Assembly (NCBI GenBank): GCA_948144175.1
Contig: CANXME010000532.1
Span: 3,409,001 to 3,473,000 of the forward strand
Source of the DNA: Closterium sp. NIES-65
Taxonomy: Eukaryota; Streptophyta; Zygnematophyceae; Desmidiales; Closteriaceae
DNA length: 64,000 bases
Direction of reading: 5' to 3'
This document shows positions 51,737 through 63,452 of this stretch, piece by piece (the first letter of the stretch is position 1; each line of letters opens with the position of its first letter). Position numbers and translations under genes: made by a program. A model generated the notes under the pieces. The model ran no database searches and was not told where the DNA came from. It saw nothing but the letters and a program-made list of their open reading frames with translations.

Positions 51737-52700
51737 CTAGTGCGACAAAGCGCGACACGAGCAGGGGGCCGCTAGCTGACCTTGCGCAGAAGCAGACGCA
51801 GCGACTTGAGGGGACACAATAGTCAGTGTGTACAGACTCGAGCCAGGCGCACGGGTAAATGTGGCCAGGTGCCGGCCCGTCTGGGAGCACGTACAGTGGG
51901 TCACGCGTTGACCTCCAGGAGTGAACTGGTCAACCCACTGGTCCTGGAGGTCAGCTCCACTCACCAAGTTCGTAGAGAACGAGGGGAGGTGAAGACTTGA
52001 CAGCGAGCCAGACGGGACCGTTGGACACGGCAGGACCGTGGAGGAGTGCGCATGGACTGGACCCCCAGAGGGGTCTGCCAGGGAGACTGCAACCAGCCGA
52101 CTGAGCGGCGTGAGGGTGGTGCTGTCGCGAAAGAAGGAACGGGAAGCACCTGTGTCAATTGTGAAGGTGTGCAAGGCCTCAGCAGGCGCAGTACGAGAGG
52201 GAGCAGACTTACCAGCACCTGGAGCAGTAGACTCACTAGCACCGAGAGCAGCAGCCTCACCAGCACCTAGAGCAGGAGACGCACTAGCACCTAGAGCAGC
52301 ACCCTCACCAGCACCTAGAGCAGTAGACTCTATACCTGGGTCAGGCGGTATGCACAGGAAACAGGCACCCTCAGCACTAGTAGGCAATGCATACATGGCA
52401 GTGAGGATAGCATCATAGTCAAGAGCAAAGATATCGACCCTCTGCCTAAGCTGATGGGGCGTAAGCGTCTCGCGCGGACTCCGCTGCAGCTGCATCTGGC
52501 CACTGCCAGATGCTCCCCATTGACCAGCTCCAAGGCGACAGCCACGACGGCCACCACCACAACCCCAACTAGCGTACCACTCACGAAGCTGCTGGGGTGT
52601 GAGAGACTTGCGCGGACATTGCTGGAGCTACATCTGGCCACCGCCAGTAGCAGCAGTAGCTGCAGTAACAGCAGTAGCAGCAGTTGCACCGCGGGCAGGG
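51737..52700 (-). pseudogene. E6 LREW repeats and protease
   Basis: Minus-strand frame 51737-52495 carries [64 protein letters not shown] (protease with DTGAS) and [13 protein letters not shown]. Upstream, 52570-52700, is [17 protein letters not shown]. No UBN2-like Gag and no complete Cys/His module was found before it. Confidence 0.78.
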
Positions 52701-53660
52701 CAGAGCGGCTCAGTAGAGCAGGGCTGCATAGTCCGGCAGCACGACGCGGCTCGGCTGGGCGTCTCGGCGCGGCTTAGCGGCGCGGCTCAGCTGGGCGGCG
52801 CGGCTCGGCTGGCAGGCAGGCGCAACAGGCAGGCAGGCAGGCTGGCGCGTCAGCGCGCTAGTAAGGCAGGCGCGCGGGAAACGCGGGTAGGGCACGTGCT
52901 CACCAGATGCGGGTAGGGCAGGTGCCACAGGTGGCGGGAAGGGCAGGCACTCGCCGGGCGAGCAGGGCCGGCGCTCGGCGGGCGGCGGAAGGGTAGGCGC
53001 GCGACGGCGGCGACGGCGGGGCCGCGATAGCGGCTGCAGGGCAGGGCTGCGTCGGTGGCAGGACAGGGCCGCGACAGCTGCTGCAGGGCGGGGCCGTGAT
53101 AGCGGCAAGGCAGGGCCGCGTTGGCGGCCTGGCGCGGCCGCGACAGCTGCAGGGCGGGGCCGCGACAGCGGCAGGGCTGGGCAGCGACGGCGGCAGGGGG
53201 GTTCCTCGGCAGCTGCTGTAGGGCGGGGCCGCGACTGCGGCAGGGGGCTCCGCGGGAGCTGCTGAAGGGCGGGGTCGCGACGAGCAGGGGCGGCGCTCGG
53301 GGGGCGCCGCGACGAGCAGGGACGGCGCCCAGGGGGCGCCGTGACAAGCAGGGGCGACGCCTCGGGGGCGCCGCGACAAGCAGGGGTGACGTCCAGGGGC
53401 CGTCGCAACGAGCAGGGGCGACGCTGCGCGGGTCCCGCAGAGGCGTCGCGACGAGCAGGAGCGGCGCGCGGCTCGGCAGGGCGGCGAGCGAGTTGCAGGG
53501 GCAACGCCTACCGGCTGCAGGGGCAGGCACGGCTGCAGGGGCAGCACGGTCGCAGGGGCAGCACGTGGGCTGCAAGGGCAGCGCGCGTGGCTGCAGGGGC
53601 AGCGTAGGAAAAAATAATTGTTAGGGCAGGGCGGAACATTCAGTGGACCCTAGGAACAAT
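52700..53660 (-). repeat. GC-rich leader of E6
   Basis: Repeats around GGGGCCGCGACAGCGGCAGG (52980-53270) and GGGGCGCCGCGACGAGCAGG (53275-53470), then GCAGGGGCAGCACG units. Long frames here are repeat artefacts. Confidence 0.75.
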
Positions 53661-53675
53661 TCTGCTCTGATACCA

Positions 53676-53805
53676 TGTAAAAATAAGAACGAGGAATGAG
53701 TGCATTGAGTAGCATGAGGAGTACAAGTAGGAAACCCTTAAGTGTTGTACCCCATATGAACTACCCCACTACAACCTATACAGACTATAGCATATGAGTT
53801 TGACA
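53676..53805 (-). repeat. 5' LTR of E6 (130 bp)
   Basis: Minus strand begins TGTCAAACTCATATGC and ends TTATTTTTACA, with GTAGTGGGGTAG and ATATGGGGTACAACAC core. Same length as the X LTR but clearly diverged from it. Confidence 0.88.
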
Positions 53806-54563
53806 CAGCTGTCTCTCCCCCCTTCACCTTTGCTGCCGCCTTCTTAGGTTCGTCTCAAGTCGTTCGTACCCCTTGAAAACTCCGTGTAGTTCCCGTGGTG
53901 TTGCCCTATGTAAATGTCGCGCGCGTTTAACCAAATGCCGAAGTACTGCCACGAAAATGTCAGCGCACGTTTAACCAAATGCCGAAGTACATTTACGAAA
54001 ATGCTAGCGCTCCTCGCTGTAAGACTGGTAAGTTCCCACGTACATTTCCGAAAATATCGGTCTAATACTACCCCCGTAATTCCGCAATTGCATGTCCAGT
54101 TCTCGTTTCAAAAATCGCACCAGTTGTTTCCGTCGGTTCACCAGAACCTATGTGGGGGCGGAAGGACATGTGCCCAATCGAGTTTGATCGCGATTGATCT
54201 AATCGGATTGGATCCGATCGGGTTGCTTGTGATCGCAGTGCCCGAGCCACCCGACCAGAGATGTATTTCGAAGAAGATATTCAGCGCCTGCTTAGCAAGC
54301 GCGGTACATTTAATGTTAAGAAACTGAACGAGAATAAATGAACAATGATCAAAATGGGTACATGTACTTGTCAGCGGGAGTTGTGGTAGGCCCCGTCCTC
54401 GCTTGGTCGGAGCCGACTTTGTGGTTAGGTGTGCGGGAGGTGCAGCCGATCTGCAACAGTGGGCGAGCTGGTCGACGGGGGTGGTCGACCTGCATAGGGG
54501 CCACTGCAAGAGGCGCCGACTTCAAGCAGTTGACCTAGCGAGGTCGACATCGGAGGGAGTCGG
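53806..54563. other. host DNA with a short tandem duplication
   Basis: No gene recognised. GTTTAACCAAATGCCGAAGT occurs twice (about 53925 and 53969) in a unit of 43-44 bp. The right end (54465-54563) has several GTCGAC sites and continues at 62618 once E7 is removed. GTCGG (54559-54563) is the left TSD of E7. Confidence 0.5.
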
Positions 54564-54694
54564 TGTCAAAATTACAGGCAGGAATGAGTGAACTATGGAA
54601 GAGTTGGGTACAAATGTCAAACCCTAGAAGGGGCTGTACCCCATATTGGCTACCCCACTACAACCTAAACATACATAGCATACACAATCTGACA
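54564..54694 (-). repeat. 3' LTR of E7 (131 bp)
   Basis: Minus strand starts TGTCAGATTGTGTATGC and ends TAATTTTGACA. A few differences from the 5' LTR. Confidence 0.92.
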
Positions 54695-54887
54695 CACCCC
54701 TATAGGCAAAGTGGGGGAGAGTAAGGGGTCACAAGACCAGTCAAGAGAGGAAAAGCAAGCTCAGGGTGGATCACAACGTCACCACACACTCTTAGCACAA
54801 GCAAAGGGCCACAAGGCCAGTTCGCATGCAGAGATATATATGCAACAACAGCAGTACAGTGATCTCTACCTAGCAGAACAAGCAAGC

Positions 54888-54890
<3 letters not shown>

Positions 54891-54926
<36 letters not shown>
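54891..54926. repeat. (TA)18 microsatellite in E7 3' UTR
   Basis: 36 bases of alternating T and A between the RNase H stop and the 3' LTR. E1, E3 and E5 have short TATATATA runs at the same place, so this one has expanded. Confidence 0.9.
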
Positions 54927-54928
<2 letters not shown>

Positions 54929-54946
54929 TCACAGTACAAGCAGAGT

Positions 54947-56968
54947 CTACAGCAAGTGAGGAAACGTGGGCACAAGGCCTAGCAAGGTACAAAAGCGCTG
55001 ATGATCACCAGGCGGAAGTGCCTCGGTGAATATATCAGCAGTGTTAGCCCGAGTGGCCACGTAAGCAAGACGAAGCTGACTATGCTGCTGCAACTCTTGA
55101 GCCAGGAAGTAACGCAGAGCGATGTGCTTCGTTCTGTGCTCCAGTCTGTGCTCCTGACATAAGGCAATGGCGGCCTTGTTGTCGACGTACAGCACTGGAG
55201 GAGAACGAGGCTGCTCTCCCAAGTCGGTCAGCAGGTAGGTGAGCCAGCGTAACTTCTGTGCAGCCATGGCTGTGGGGTAGATCTCAGCCTCACAACTGGA
55301 GCCGAGAACTGAAGATCAGCGTGTAGAACACCAAGAAACTGAACCTGAGCCAAGGCTGAAGGTGAAACCTTGTGACGACCACCGAGTAGCCTGGTCGTCA
55401 ACCCATGAAGCGTTCGAGTGACCAGTGAGGACAACCTCACTCCGCCCTCCAAGCACGAGCCCCATGCCTGATGTACTGCACAAGTATCGCAGTACCCTCT
55501 TCGCACCATCCATGTGCACCTTTCGGTGCCGACAAGGAGCCACGTAGCGAGCGAGAAGGCCAAGAGGGTACGCGAGGTCAGGACGAGTGCAGGTCATCAG
55601 GTACATGAGGAAGCCAACTAACTCTTGGTAAGGACCACTCGGCTCTACGGACTCGTCCGAAGGTGGAGCTGAGAGTGAGTGACCTGTAGCCAGAGGAGTG
55701 GCCTGTGCCGAGGACGAGGTGAAGCCGAAGCGCTGAAGGACCTGCTGCACCATGTGTGACTGAGTCAAGGTGATGGTGCGGCGTGCTTTGTCCCGGGTGA
55801 TCTGCAAGCCAAGGTAACTGCGCAGCTCACCCAGGTCTGTGCACGTGTGTCTCTTCTGCAGCTCTGACTTCACCAAGGCGAGAGCCTCAGTGTCAGAAGT
55901 GGCAAAGACCAAGTCGTCCACGCACACGAGGATGTAGAACGGCGGCAGCGAAGTGTCGGTGCGTAGAAACAGCGACGGGTCAGCAGTCGACCGAGCAAAC
56001 CCAAGAGCCGCTAGCGTCGTCCTCAGTGTGTCGTGCCACTCACGCGGTGCCTGGCGGAGACCGTAGACCGGCCGCCGGAGACTCCACTGGGTACCAGGAG
56101 GGAACGACCCAGTGAAGCCAGGCGGGCGGCGCAACCAGATCTCCTCGTGCAGGCTGCCCTGCAAGAAAGTTGTGCTGAAGTCAAGAGAGTAAAGCTCGTA
56201 GTCACGCTGAGCAGCAACGTGCAGCAGCACCCGAAGAGTGGTCATCTTTGGGGTGGGGGAGAAGGTCTAGAAGAAGTCAACTCCCTCTCGCTGTCTGAAG
56301 CCTTGAGCAACGTAACGAGCCTTGAAGACAAGCGGGGAACCTGGCGGCTACTTCACCCTGAAAATCCACATGCCACTGACGATGTTCGCCCCAGGAGGGG
56401 AAACCTCGTCGATGTAAGTGCTAGTGGACTTCCAGGATGCCATCTCTGCATCCATGGCTGTCTGCCACTGAGAGGAGTACTCACCCGCGATCGCCTCAGC
56501 GTAAGAGCGCGGGGTCGGGATGTCTGGAGCATCCGGGTCTCCCTCAGGGGCCAGCAGCATGGACACGAGATGAGGCATAGCGGCTGCAAGACACTCAAGG
56601 ACCTCCTGTCTGTCCTCAAGGACGTCCGTGCCAAGAGCAGACTCACCCCCGACGGACGGAGGACAGACAGACTCTGACTCAGCAACAAGACTAGCGGCGT
56701 AGTCTAGATGACAGGTAGCAGCAAAGTCAACCAGCTCAGCGACCAAGGCAGACGCAGCAGCAGACTCAAACGACGGGTCAGTGACAACAGTGGCTAGCAG
56801 ACGCGTGATAGTAGAGTGAGTAGCACGGGTGTGGTCAGACTCAGGCTCAGGGACGGTAGGCAGAGAAGACACAGGCGGGGAAGGCATGGGAACATGCTGC
56901 GGAGGAGTAAGGACGACGGACGACAAGGCGGGTGCCGGGGACAGTCGGCTGATGCGAACGAGGGACAC
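54947..56968 (-). pseudogene. E7 reverse transcriptase and RNase H, broken
   Basis: 56348-56968: [19 protein letters not shown] to MWIFRVK then TAG. 55316-56245: [46 protein letters not shown] (YVDD changed to CVDD), thumb, GHSNASWVDDQ. A stop near 55316 separates 54947-55267 with LYVDNKAAIALCQEHR and ADIFTEALPPGDH. Another TAG lies near 56268. Confidence 0.9.
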
Positions 56969-57675
56969 TACGACCGGAACGACCAGACCTTACAGGCAAA
57001 ACAGGACGTGACGCAGGCTCACGACGCTCAGCAAGACCTCTTGTCTGCTCATTGTAAGGAGAAGGAGCAGGCAGGGGTGAGCCAGGCTGTAACGGAAGAC
57101 CAGTAGACGAAGGGAGACTAAAAACCTGGGGAAGCACAGAGTCAGGCGGTGGCTGAGACGACGAAGCAAAGAACTGGCGCGGCTGGGCAGTGTCACCAGC
57201 ACCAGCAGCTCCAGTATCTCCAGCAGCTCCAGAACCCTCAGCTCCAGCTCCTCCAGGACCAGCTCCACCAGCAGCAGCACCCCCAGAACCGGCACCTCCA
57301 GTCCCAGGGTCTCCAGCCTCAGTGTCTCCAGCAGCAGCACCCCCAGCCCCAGGGTCTCCTGCAGTAGTAGCCTCCGGTTCAGCAGCACCTCCAGCCCCAG
57401 CAGCTCCAGTACCTCCAGCACGAGCACCTCCGGGACCAGCACCACTCCCAGCTCTAGTGACGGCAACAGAAGTACCTCCAGCGGCAGAGCCCCGAGCTCC
57501 AGAGGCGCGACTCTGATGGCGACCGTACCAGTCGTGCAGCTGCTGTGAGGTGAGAGGCACACGCGGACGAAGGCGGCTACTCCAAGGAGACCGCACAACA
57601 GCAAATTCAGAACCCTCAGCGCCAGCACCCGCAGCAGCTCCAGAACCTCCAGCGTCAGCACCTGCAGCAGCTCCA

Positions 57676-57900
57676 TATCAAAGTTACTAGGAAGAGTTAG
57701 GCTTAGGAGCCTTGGTTGAGTTCGAGTTACGAGAGTATCGAGTGAGTTGAAGAGAGAAGAGGAGAGTTTTCACTATAGAGCGAGCAGTACATATAGGCAA
57801 GATGAAAGGTGCACCACCAAAACAGAACATTATATAACTACACTAGTCTACACTACAGGCAATTACAAAACAATATATAGATTTATATATTATTCTGACA
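57676..57900 (-). repeat. 3' LTR of the non-coding element
   Basis: 225 bp; near-identical to 58947-59170. Confidence 0.88.
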
Positions 57901-58946
57901 CGCCCCCATAAGTGCCTGTAGGGAAGAATATGCAGTCAACGCCCCCATAATGGGGTACACCAAGAGTGCGTAGCAGTACGGGAGAGGGCAGGCAAGGAGG
58001 AGGAGAGAGGGAGAGAGAGGAGAGGAGGTGATAGGCTCTGGTTGGTCACCACATACATCCCCTCATCCTCCCCCTCCCCCTCCCCCTGCTGTAGGAGCAG
58101 CAGAGGGGGGGACAAACGGAGGAGAATGGAGCCGTAGGGCCAGGGGACCACACTCACCCATCACCCCCACACCCGCCACCCCCAGTCCCTCCCCGAGCTC
58201 CCCACACTCTCACACCCTCCCCCCAGCAGGAGCTGCAGCAGAGGGAACAAAAGGAGGAGGAGAAAAGGGGGGGGGAAGGGGGGGGGGGGGGGCGACGCAC
58301 GGCCTCCCCGGGCGCCAAAGCAAGCGGCAGAGGGGGCGACAACTCCCCCCCCCTTTCAGGTCGCCCCTCCCGTCACCTGTCGAGGCGACCTGAGGGGGCC
58401 GCACGCGGCCCCCGAAGGAGCCGCGACAGGTGACGGGAAGAAGGGGGGGGGGCGGGACCGCAAGTGGGCGGTGCCGAAGTGGGCGACGATGCCGCAAGGG
58501 TGGGCGGGGCCGCAGGTGACATCGGGGCCGGGGCCGAGGGCGGCGACTGGGCCGCAACAGAGGGCGGCGGGGCTGCAAATGTGGGCGGGTCCGCAGGTGG
58601 CGACGGGGCCGAAGGTAGGGCGGCGAGACGGCCGCAGGTAGGGCGGCGGGTAGGCCGCAGGTAGGGCAGCGGGACGGCCGCAGGTAGGGCGGCGGGTGGG
58701 CCGCGAGGGAGTAGCGGGGCCGCTCGAAGGAGTGGCGGGGCCGCGACGAAGTTGCGGGGCCGCGCGAAGGGGAGGCGGGGCCGCGACTAAGTGGCGGGGC
58801 CGCTCGAAGGGGTGGCGGGGCCGCGACGAAGTGGCGGGGCCGCTAGAAGCGAATAAGGGGCACGCCACGGGGCGTGCCAAACACAGAGTAGCAGCGGAAG
58901 CTTTAAAGTGGGGCCCACAGGTCAGGACCTTGTCACTCTGATAGCA

Positions 58947-59170
58947 TATCAAAGTTACTAGGAAGAGTTAGGCTTAGGAGCCTTGGTTGAGTTCGAGTTA
59001 CGAGAGTATCGAGTGAGTTGAAGAGAGAAGAGGAGAGTTTTCACTATAGAGCGAGCAATACATATAGGCAAAATGAAGGTGCACCACCAAAACAGAACAT
59101 TATATAACTACACTAGTCTACACTACAGGCAATTACAAAACAATATATAGATTTATATATTATTCTGACA
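58947..59170 (-). repeat. 5' LTR of the non-coding element
   Basis: 224 bp; followed inward by the PBS and outward by TSD CTCCA. Confidence 0.88.
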
Positions 59171-59175
59171 CTCCA

Positions 59176-60752
59176 GAACCTCTAGCGCCAGCACCCTCAG
59201 CAGCTCCAGAACCTCCAGCGCCAGCACCCTCAGCAGCTCCAGAATCTCCAGTAGAAACAACTCTAGGAGTAGAGTCACCAGTGCCAGCGCCTCCCGCAGC
59301 AGGGCCCCTAGCTCTAGCAGCGCGACCCTGACGGCCAGCGTACCACTCACGCAGCTGCTGTGGGGAGAGAGGGGGTTGACGACCAGAGTGCAGCGGCGAG
59401 GCACCAGCCGAGCGACTGCGGAGACGGCCGCTCCAGGGAGACTGCTCACCAGACGCCTCAGTGCTCCCAGGCGGAGCACCCCCAGACTAAGTACCCCCAG
59501 GCTCAGCACCCCCAGACTCCTCACTCTCAGGCTCAGCACCTCCAGGCTCCGCACCCCCAAGCTCCGCACCCCCAGGCTCCGCACGCCCAGGCTCAACACC
59601 CCCAGGCTCAACACCCCCAGGCCCAGCACTCCCAGAAGCAGCACCCCAAGCAGGACCTGAGTCACCAGTGACCTCAACCGGCGCAGGCAAGGGAGGAGGG
59701 TCTACCTGAGACACACCTGAAGGAGCAGGACCGGGAGCGGGGAGGGGGTCTACCTGGGTAGCACCTGGAGCGAGGAAGAGCGGCGGGGGGGGGGGGGGGG
59801 GGGGGGGGGCAGTGCGGTAGGGGAAGAGACGGTAAAAGGGAACCGACTCGTCAAACGTGATGTCCTGAGAGGGGAAGACACGGCACGAGGTGGGGTGGTA
59901 AAACTGCCAACCAAGCGCGTCAGGGACAAAGCCAAGGAAGACACACGGAACAGCGCGGGCGAAGAGCTTGTCCGCGGTGGTAGGGCGTACAAAGGCACGA
60001 GAATCCCAGACCCGGAAACGCGACGCATCGCCAACCTTCCCCGTCCACAGCGGGGTGGGCGAGGTCTCCGGCAAGGAGACACGGGGCCAGAGGTTGAGCT
60101 GATGTGCGGTGTACCGGACCGCAAACGGCCACAGAAAATGGGGGGCAGCCGCATAGACCATGGAGGTACGAGCGACCTCCATGACCAAGCCAATGCGGCG
60201 CTCAGCAACCCCATTCTGCTGCGGAGAGGCCGGAAGCGTGAACGACTGGGTGATGCCGTGCTCCTCACAGAAGGCTGCCAAGAGGTCGGAGGAAAACTCA
60301 CCACCTCTGTCAGAGTGCAGACGCAGAACGGGAAACTCCGTCCCGAACCGCTCGCGGAGCTGGAGACGAGTAGCGCGGATCCAAGGGATCGAAACATCAG
60401 GGACCTCACACTTGGTGCGCAAGGGGAAGACGGCGGTGTAATGCGTGTAGTCGTCGACGACTAGCAGGAAGTACCGCTCGTGGCCCTGTCCACGGACGCG
60501 GGCTGGGCCCACACGTCCAGGTGGAGAGTCTGCAGGGGAGCCTCTGTGGGAGGGAACAAAGAGTGAGGAGCGGCGCGCTGCCGCCCCTCGACACAGGGAA
60601 GACAGGGAGGAGTAGGCAAGGGTGGGAGGGGAGGGAGAACCCTGGGAAGACCAGAGACAAGGACACGGCGGTGCATGTTGCGAAGGCGCTGCACCGAGGG
60701 GTGACCAAGGCGGTGGTGCCAAAGAAGGGTCTGATGCGACAAGGCGCGACAC
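59176..60752 (-). pseudogene. E7 integrase and linker
   Basis: 421-codon frame 59487-60752 with [34 protein letters not shown] and QQNGVAERRIGLVM, then a GGAEP-type repeat. The first catalytic Asp (LHLDVW) lies in another frame (60461-60769): one base is missing near 60508. Beyond the frame, 59300-59360 encodes [15 protein letters not shown], a linker LREW copy; another (LTSQQLHDWYGRHQ) lies at about 57510-57550 beyond the inserted element. A run of about 23 G sits at 59786-59808. Confidence 0.85.
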
Positions 60753-60768
60753 GAGCAGGGGGCCGACA

Positions 60769-61890
60769 ACCGACCTGACGCAGACGCAGACGCAGACGCA
60801 GCTACATGAGGGGACTCAGTGGTAAGGGTGTACAGGCTCGAGCCAGGCTCACGGGTAAACGTGGCCAGGTGTCGGCCCGTCCGAGCACACGTACATTAAG
60901 TCACTCGCTGACTCGCAAGAGTGAGCTGGTCAACCCCCCCACCCTGGAGGTCAGCTCCACTCACCAGGTTCGTAGAGAACGAGGGGAGGTAGAGACCTGA
61001 CAGCAAGCCAGACGGGGCGGCCGGACAAGGCAGAACCGTGGAGTAGTGGGCAAGGACTGGACCCCCAGAGGGGTCTGCCAGGGAGACTGCAACTGGCCAA
61101 CTAAGCGGCGTGAGTGTGGTGCAGTCGTGAAAGAAGGAGCGGGAAGCTCTTGAGTCAAGGGTGAAGGTGTGCAAGGCCGCAGCAGGCGCAGTACCAGAGA
61201 GAGCAGACTCACCGGCACCTGGAGCAGCAGCCTCACCAGCACCTAAAGCAGGAGACGGAGTTGCACCTAGAGCAGCGGCCTCACCATCACCTAGAGCAGG
61301 AGACGCACAAGCACCCAGAGCAGCAGCCTCACCAGCACCTAGAACAGCAGGCTCTATACCTGGGTCAGGCGGTACGCACAGGTAACAGGCACGGTCAGCA
61401 CTAGTAGGCAATGCATACATGGCAGTGAGAATAGCATCATAGTCAAGAGCAAAGATGTCTACCCTCCGCCCAAGTAGCTCTAGCCAAGAGGGGAGCTCAG
61501 CCTCGTCGCCAAACTGGGTACGCCAGGCGTCGCTCAGACGGGCAAAGCAGCGGGACTGTGTGTGACTAAGTGTCCCGCAGGTCTGACCAGTCCGAGCACC
61601 GGTGCAAATGACGTACTGGCAGCGAACGGTGCTCAGAGACCCTCTACTATGAGCGTACCACTCACGCAGCTGCTGGGGCGTAAGTGGCTTGCGCGGACGC
61701 CGCTGCAGTAGCAGCTGGCCAGTGCCAGACGCTCCTGACGGACCAGCTCTAGGGCGATAGCCACGACTGCGACCACCACAACCCCTACTGGCGTACCACT
61801 CACGAAGCTGCTAAGGTGTGAGAGACTCACGCGGACGCCACTGGAGCTGCATCTGGCCACAGCCAGTAGTAGCAGTAGTAGCGCGGGCAG
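60769..61890 (-). pseudogene. E7 Cys/His module, LREW repeats and protease
   Basis: From the 5' side: TPxQLREWYASRGCGG (about 61800), [16 protein letters not shown] (about 61670), a Cys/His stretch CQYVICTGARTGQTCGTLSH followed by TQSRC, ARLSDAWRTQFGDEAELPSW, LDYDAILTAMYALPTSADR (61420 downward), and protease FTLDSRASRSFFHD, with LDSGAS changed to LDSRAS. No UBN2-like Gag precedes it. Confidence 0.78.
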
Positions 61891-62469
61891 GGCAGGCGAG
61901 GCTGGCCGGCAGGCACGCATGCAGGCAGGCATGTAGGCTGGCAGGCAGGCAGGCATGCCGGCAGGCAGGAAGGCAGGCAGGCAGGCGGAGCGGCAGCACG
62001 CTAACAAGGCAGGTGCTCACCAGTGGCGGGAAGAGCAGTCGCTCACCGGGCGAGCAGGGCCGTCGCTCGGCGGACGGCGGCAGGGTCGGCGCACGACGGC
62101 GGCGACGGCGGGGCCGCAACAGCGGCTGCAGTGAAGGGCCGCGTCAGCTGCAGGGCTGGGGCCACGACAGTGGCAGGTCAGGGCCGCGGCAGTTGCTGCA
62201 GGGCCGGGTTGAGTCAGCGGCAGGGCGGGGCCGTGTCGGTGGCAGGGCGGGGCCGGGTCGTGTCAGCGGCAGGAGAGGGCGACCCGCGGGGGAAAAACGA
62301 GGCAGCGCGCTAGAATTAGGTCTGCGCGCGAAGCAGCAGCAGACAGCTCAGACAGCAGACAGCAGGCAGACAGTGCGTGCAGCGCAGCACGTCCTAGGCA
62401 CAGTGACAGGCACATTCGTGGGGTAGCGGTAGGTGGGCCCGAAAAAGAAGACGGTCCTACGGACCTACT
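61890..62469 (-). other. 5' leader of E7
   Basis: Includes GGCAGGCA repeats (61900-61990) and GGGCCGCGGCAG/GGCAGGGCGGGGCCG units (62110-62280). No coding sequence recognised. Confidence 0.65.
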
Positions 62470-62481
62470 GCTCTGAAACCA

Positions 62482-62612
62482 TGTCTGAAGTATAGGCAGG
62501 AATGAGTGAACTATGGAAGAGTTGGGTACAAATGTCAAACCCTAGAAGGGGCTGTACCCCATATTGGCTACCCCACTACAGCCTGAACATATATAGCATA
62601 TACAATCTGACA
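62482..62612 (-). repeat. 5' LTR of E7 (131 bp)
   Basis: Minus strand starts TGTCAGATTGTATATGC and ends CTATACTTCAGACA; followed by TSD GTCGG. Confidence 0.92.
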
Positions 62613-63452
62613 GTCGGCTTGATGACACCGACTTGGGGCAGCCAACTTGGGATGGTCGGCAGACCTCTGAGCTGGTCGACCTGGAGCCGGTCGACCTAGG
62701 GTGAAGTCGATCAGTTGTGGTCAATGGAAGTGGCTGTCGACTTGGGTGGTCAATGAGCACATTACGAAGCAGCTGGTCGACGTGGTTTCTCAGTCGACCA
62801 GGTTACCCGGGCGACGAGGTTCTGCGGAGGCACGCGATGGTCGCCCGGGCAGTTTTGGCGAGGACGACCTTGGTGGTGGTATCCCGAGGTCGACGTGGCT
62901 GACCAAAAGCAGCTGTCAGCATGAGGATGCTCTGGTGTGTGCGCTGTGCAGGTGACAAGGCACAACGCACCAATCATCTGCAAGCACCTGCGAAGTGGGT
63001 GCGATGGTGTCCTGCGGGAGCAACGCTGACATTCCGTCGACTTGCGATGTTGTCATGCTGTCGACCTGCAGTGTTGGCGAGCCGCGACTCTGCACTGCTG
63101 GAGCGCGGTCGACCGAGTCGTGCTGGCAGTTGCCTTGCTTGCATCCTAGCTCTTATGTAGTCTTGCCTTGCCAACTTCATTGTACCATTATTGTCAACTT
63201 TTCCTAGTGAAACTCTTGCCAGTTCTCCCCGTGAATTAGCAAGTAGTGTGTGCACAAGGAAACGACTAAGGAACGAACGTTACTATCACTCTTGCCTCGT
63301 GCCTAGCCCGAAATCTAGCTCCCGTTGATAGAGTTATCTCCGCATGGTGCGGTAAGCGTGGACGGCACACGACTTACCTTTCAGTCTAGTCGACTTAGTG
63401 GTCACTTACCTAATTCGTGTTCGTAGGCCGGCAGCTAAAGTTAGTCACCACC
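62613..63452. other. GTCGAC-rich host or retroelement DNA
   Basis: No gene recognised. The 6-mer GTCGAC recurs many times between 62670 and 63400 and also in the left flank of E7 (54470-54550), so the two flanks are one sequence. It may be the leader or LTR of the gag-like sequence that follows. Confidence 0.45.

Larger units (their letters stand above)
49023..53805 (-). mobile_element. copia element E6, 5' part (RT to 5' LTR)
   Basis: Minus-strand, decayed. 5' LTR 53676-53805, PBS TGGTATCAGAGC (53675-53664), leader, LREW region, protease, integrase, linker and RT fingers. It continues across E5 at 42116-41461, where it is truncated at the inverted junction; no RNase H or 3' LTR. Flank after the LTR is CAGCT; no matching TSD. 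Confidence 0.88.
57676..59170 (-). mobile_element. non-coding LTR element (LARD/TRIM-like) in E7 linker
   Basis: Two LTRs of 225 and 224 bp (57676-57900, 58947-59170) in minus orientation, differing by about two substitutions and an indel; TSD CTCCA (57671-57675, 59171-59175); PBS TGCTATCAGAGT (58946-58935). The LTR starts TGTCAGAATAATATAT and ends AACTTTGATA. The 1,046-bp interior holds a polypurine-like CCCCCAT stretch and GGCGGGGCCGC repeats but no family-like ORF. Its LTRs lack the copia core found elsewhere here, so it is a separate family that must be mobilised by another element. Confidence 0.88.
54564..62612 (-). mobile_element. Ty1/copia element E7, complete, containing a second element
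   Basis: Minus-strand, 8,049 bp including a 1.5-kb insertion. LTRs of 131 bp at 54564-54694 (3') and 62482-62612 (5'), PBS TGGTTTCAGAGC (62481-62470), polypurine tract next to the 3' LTR (plus-strand CACCCCTATAGG), TSD GTCGG (54559-54563, 62613-62617). All coding domains except N-terminal Gag are recognisable but broken. Confidence 0.93.

Noticed and set aside
30171-53805. X and E6 as one palindromic element with paired 5' LTRs
   Set aside because: Their LTRs are diverged, the coding parts differ greatly, and outer flanks (GTTAA, CAGCT) are not a TSD; two elements joined at an inverted junction is simpler.
58028-58952. ORFs inside the non-coding LTR element
   Set aside because: GGCGGGGCCGC repeat artefacts with no family resemblance; present on both strands.
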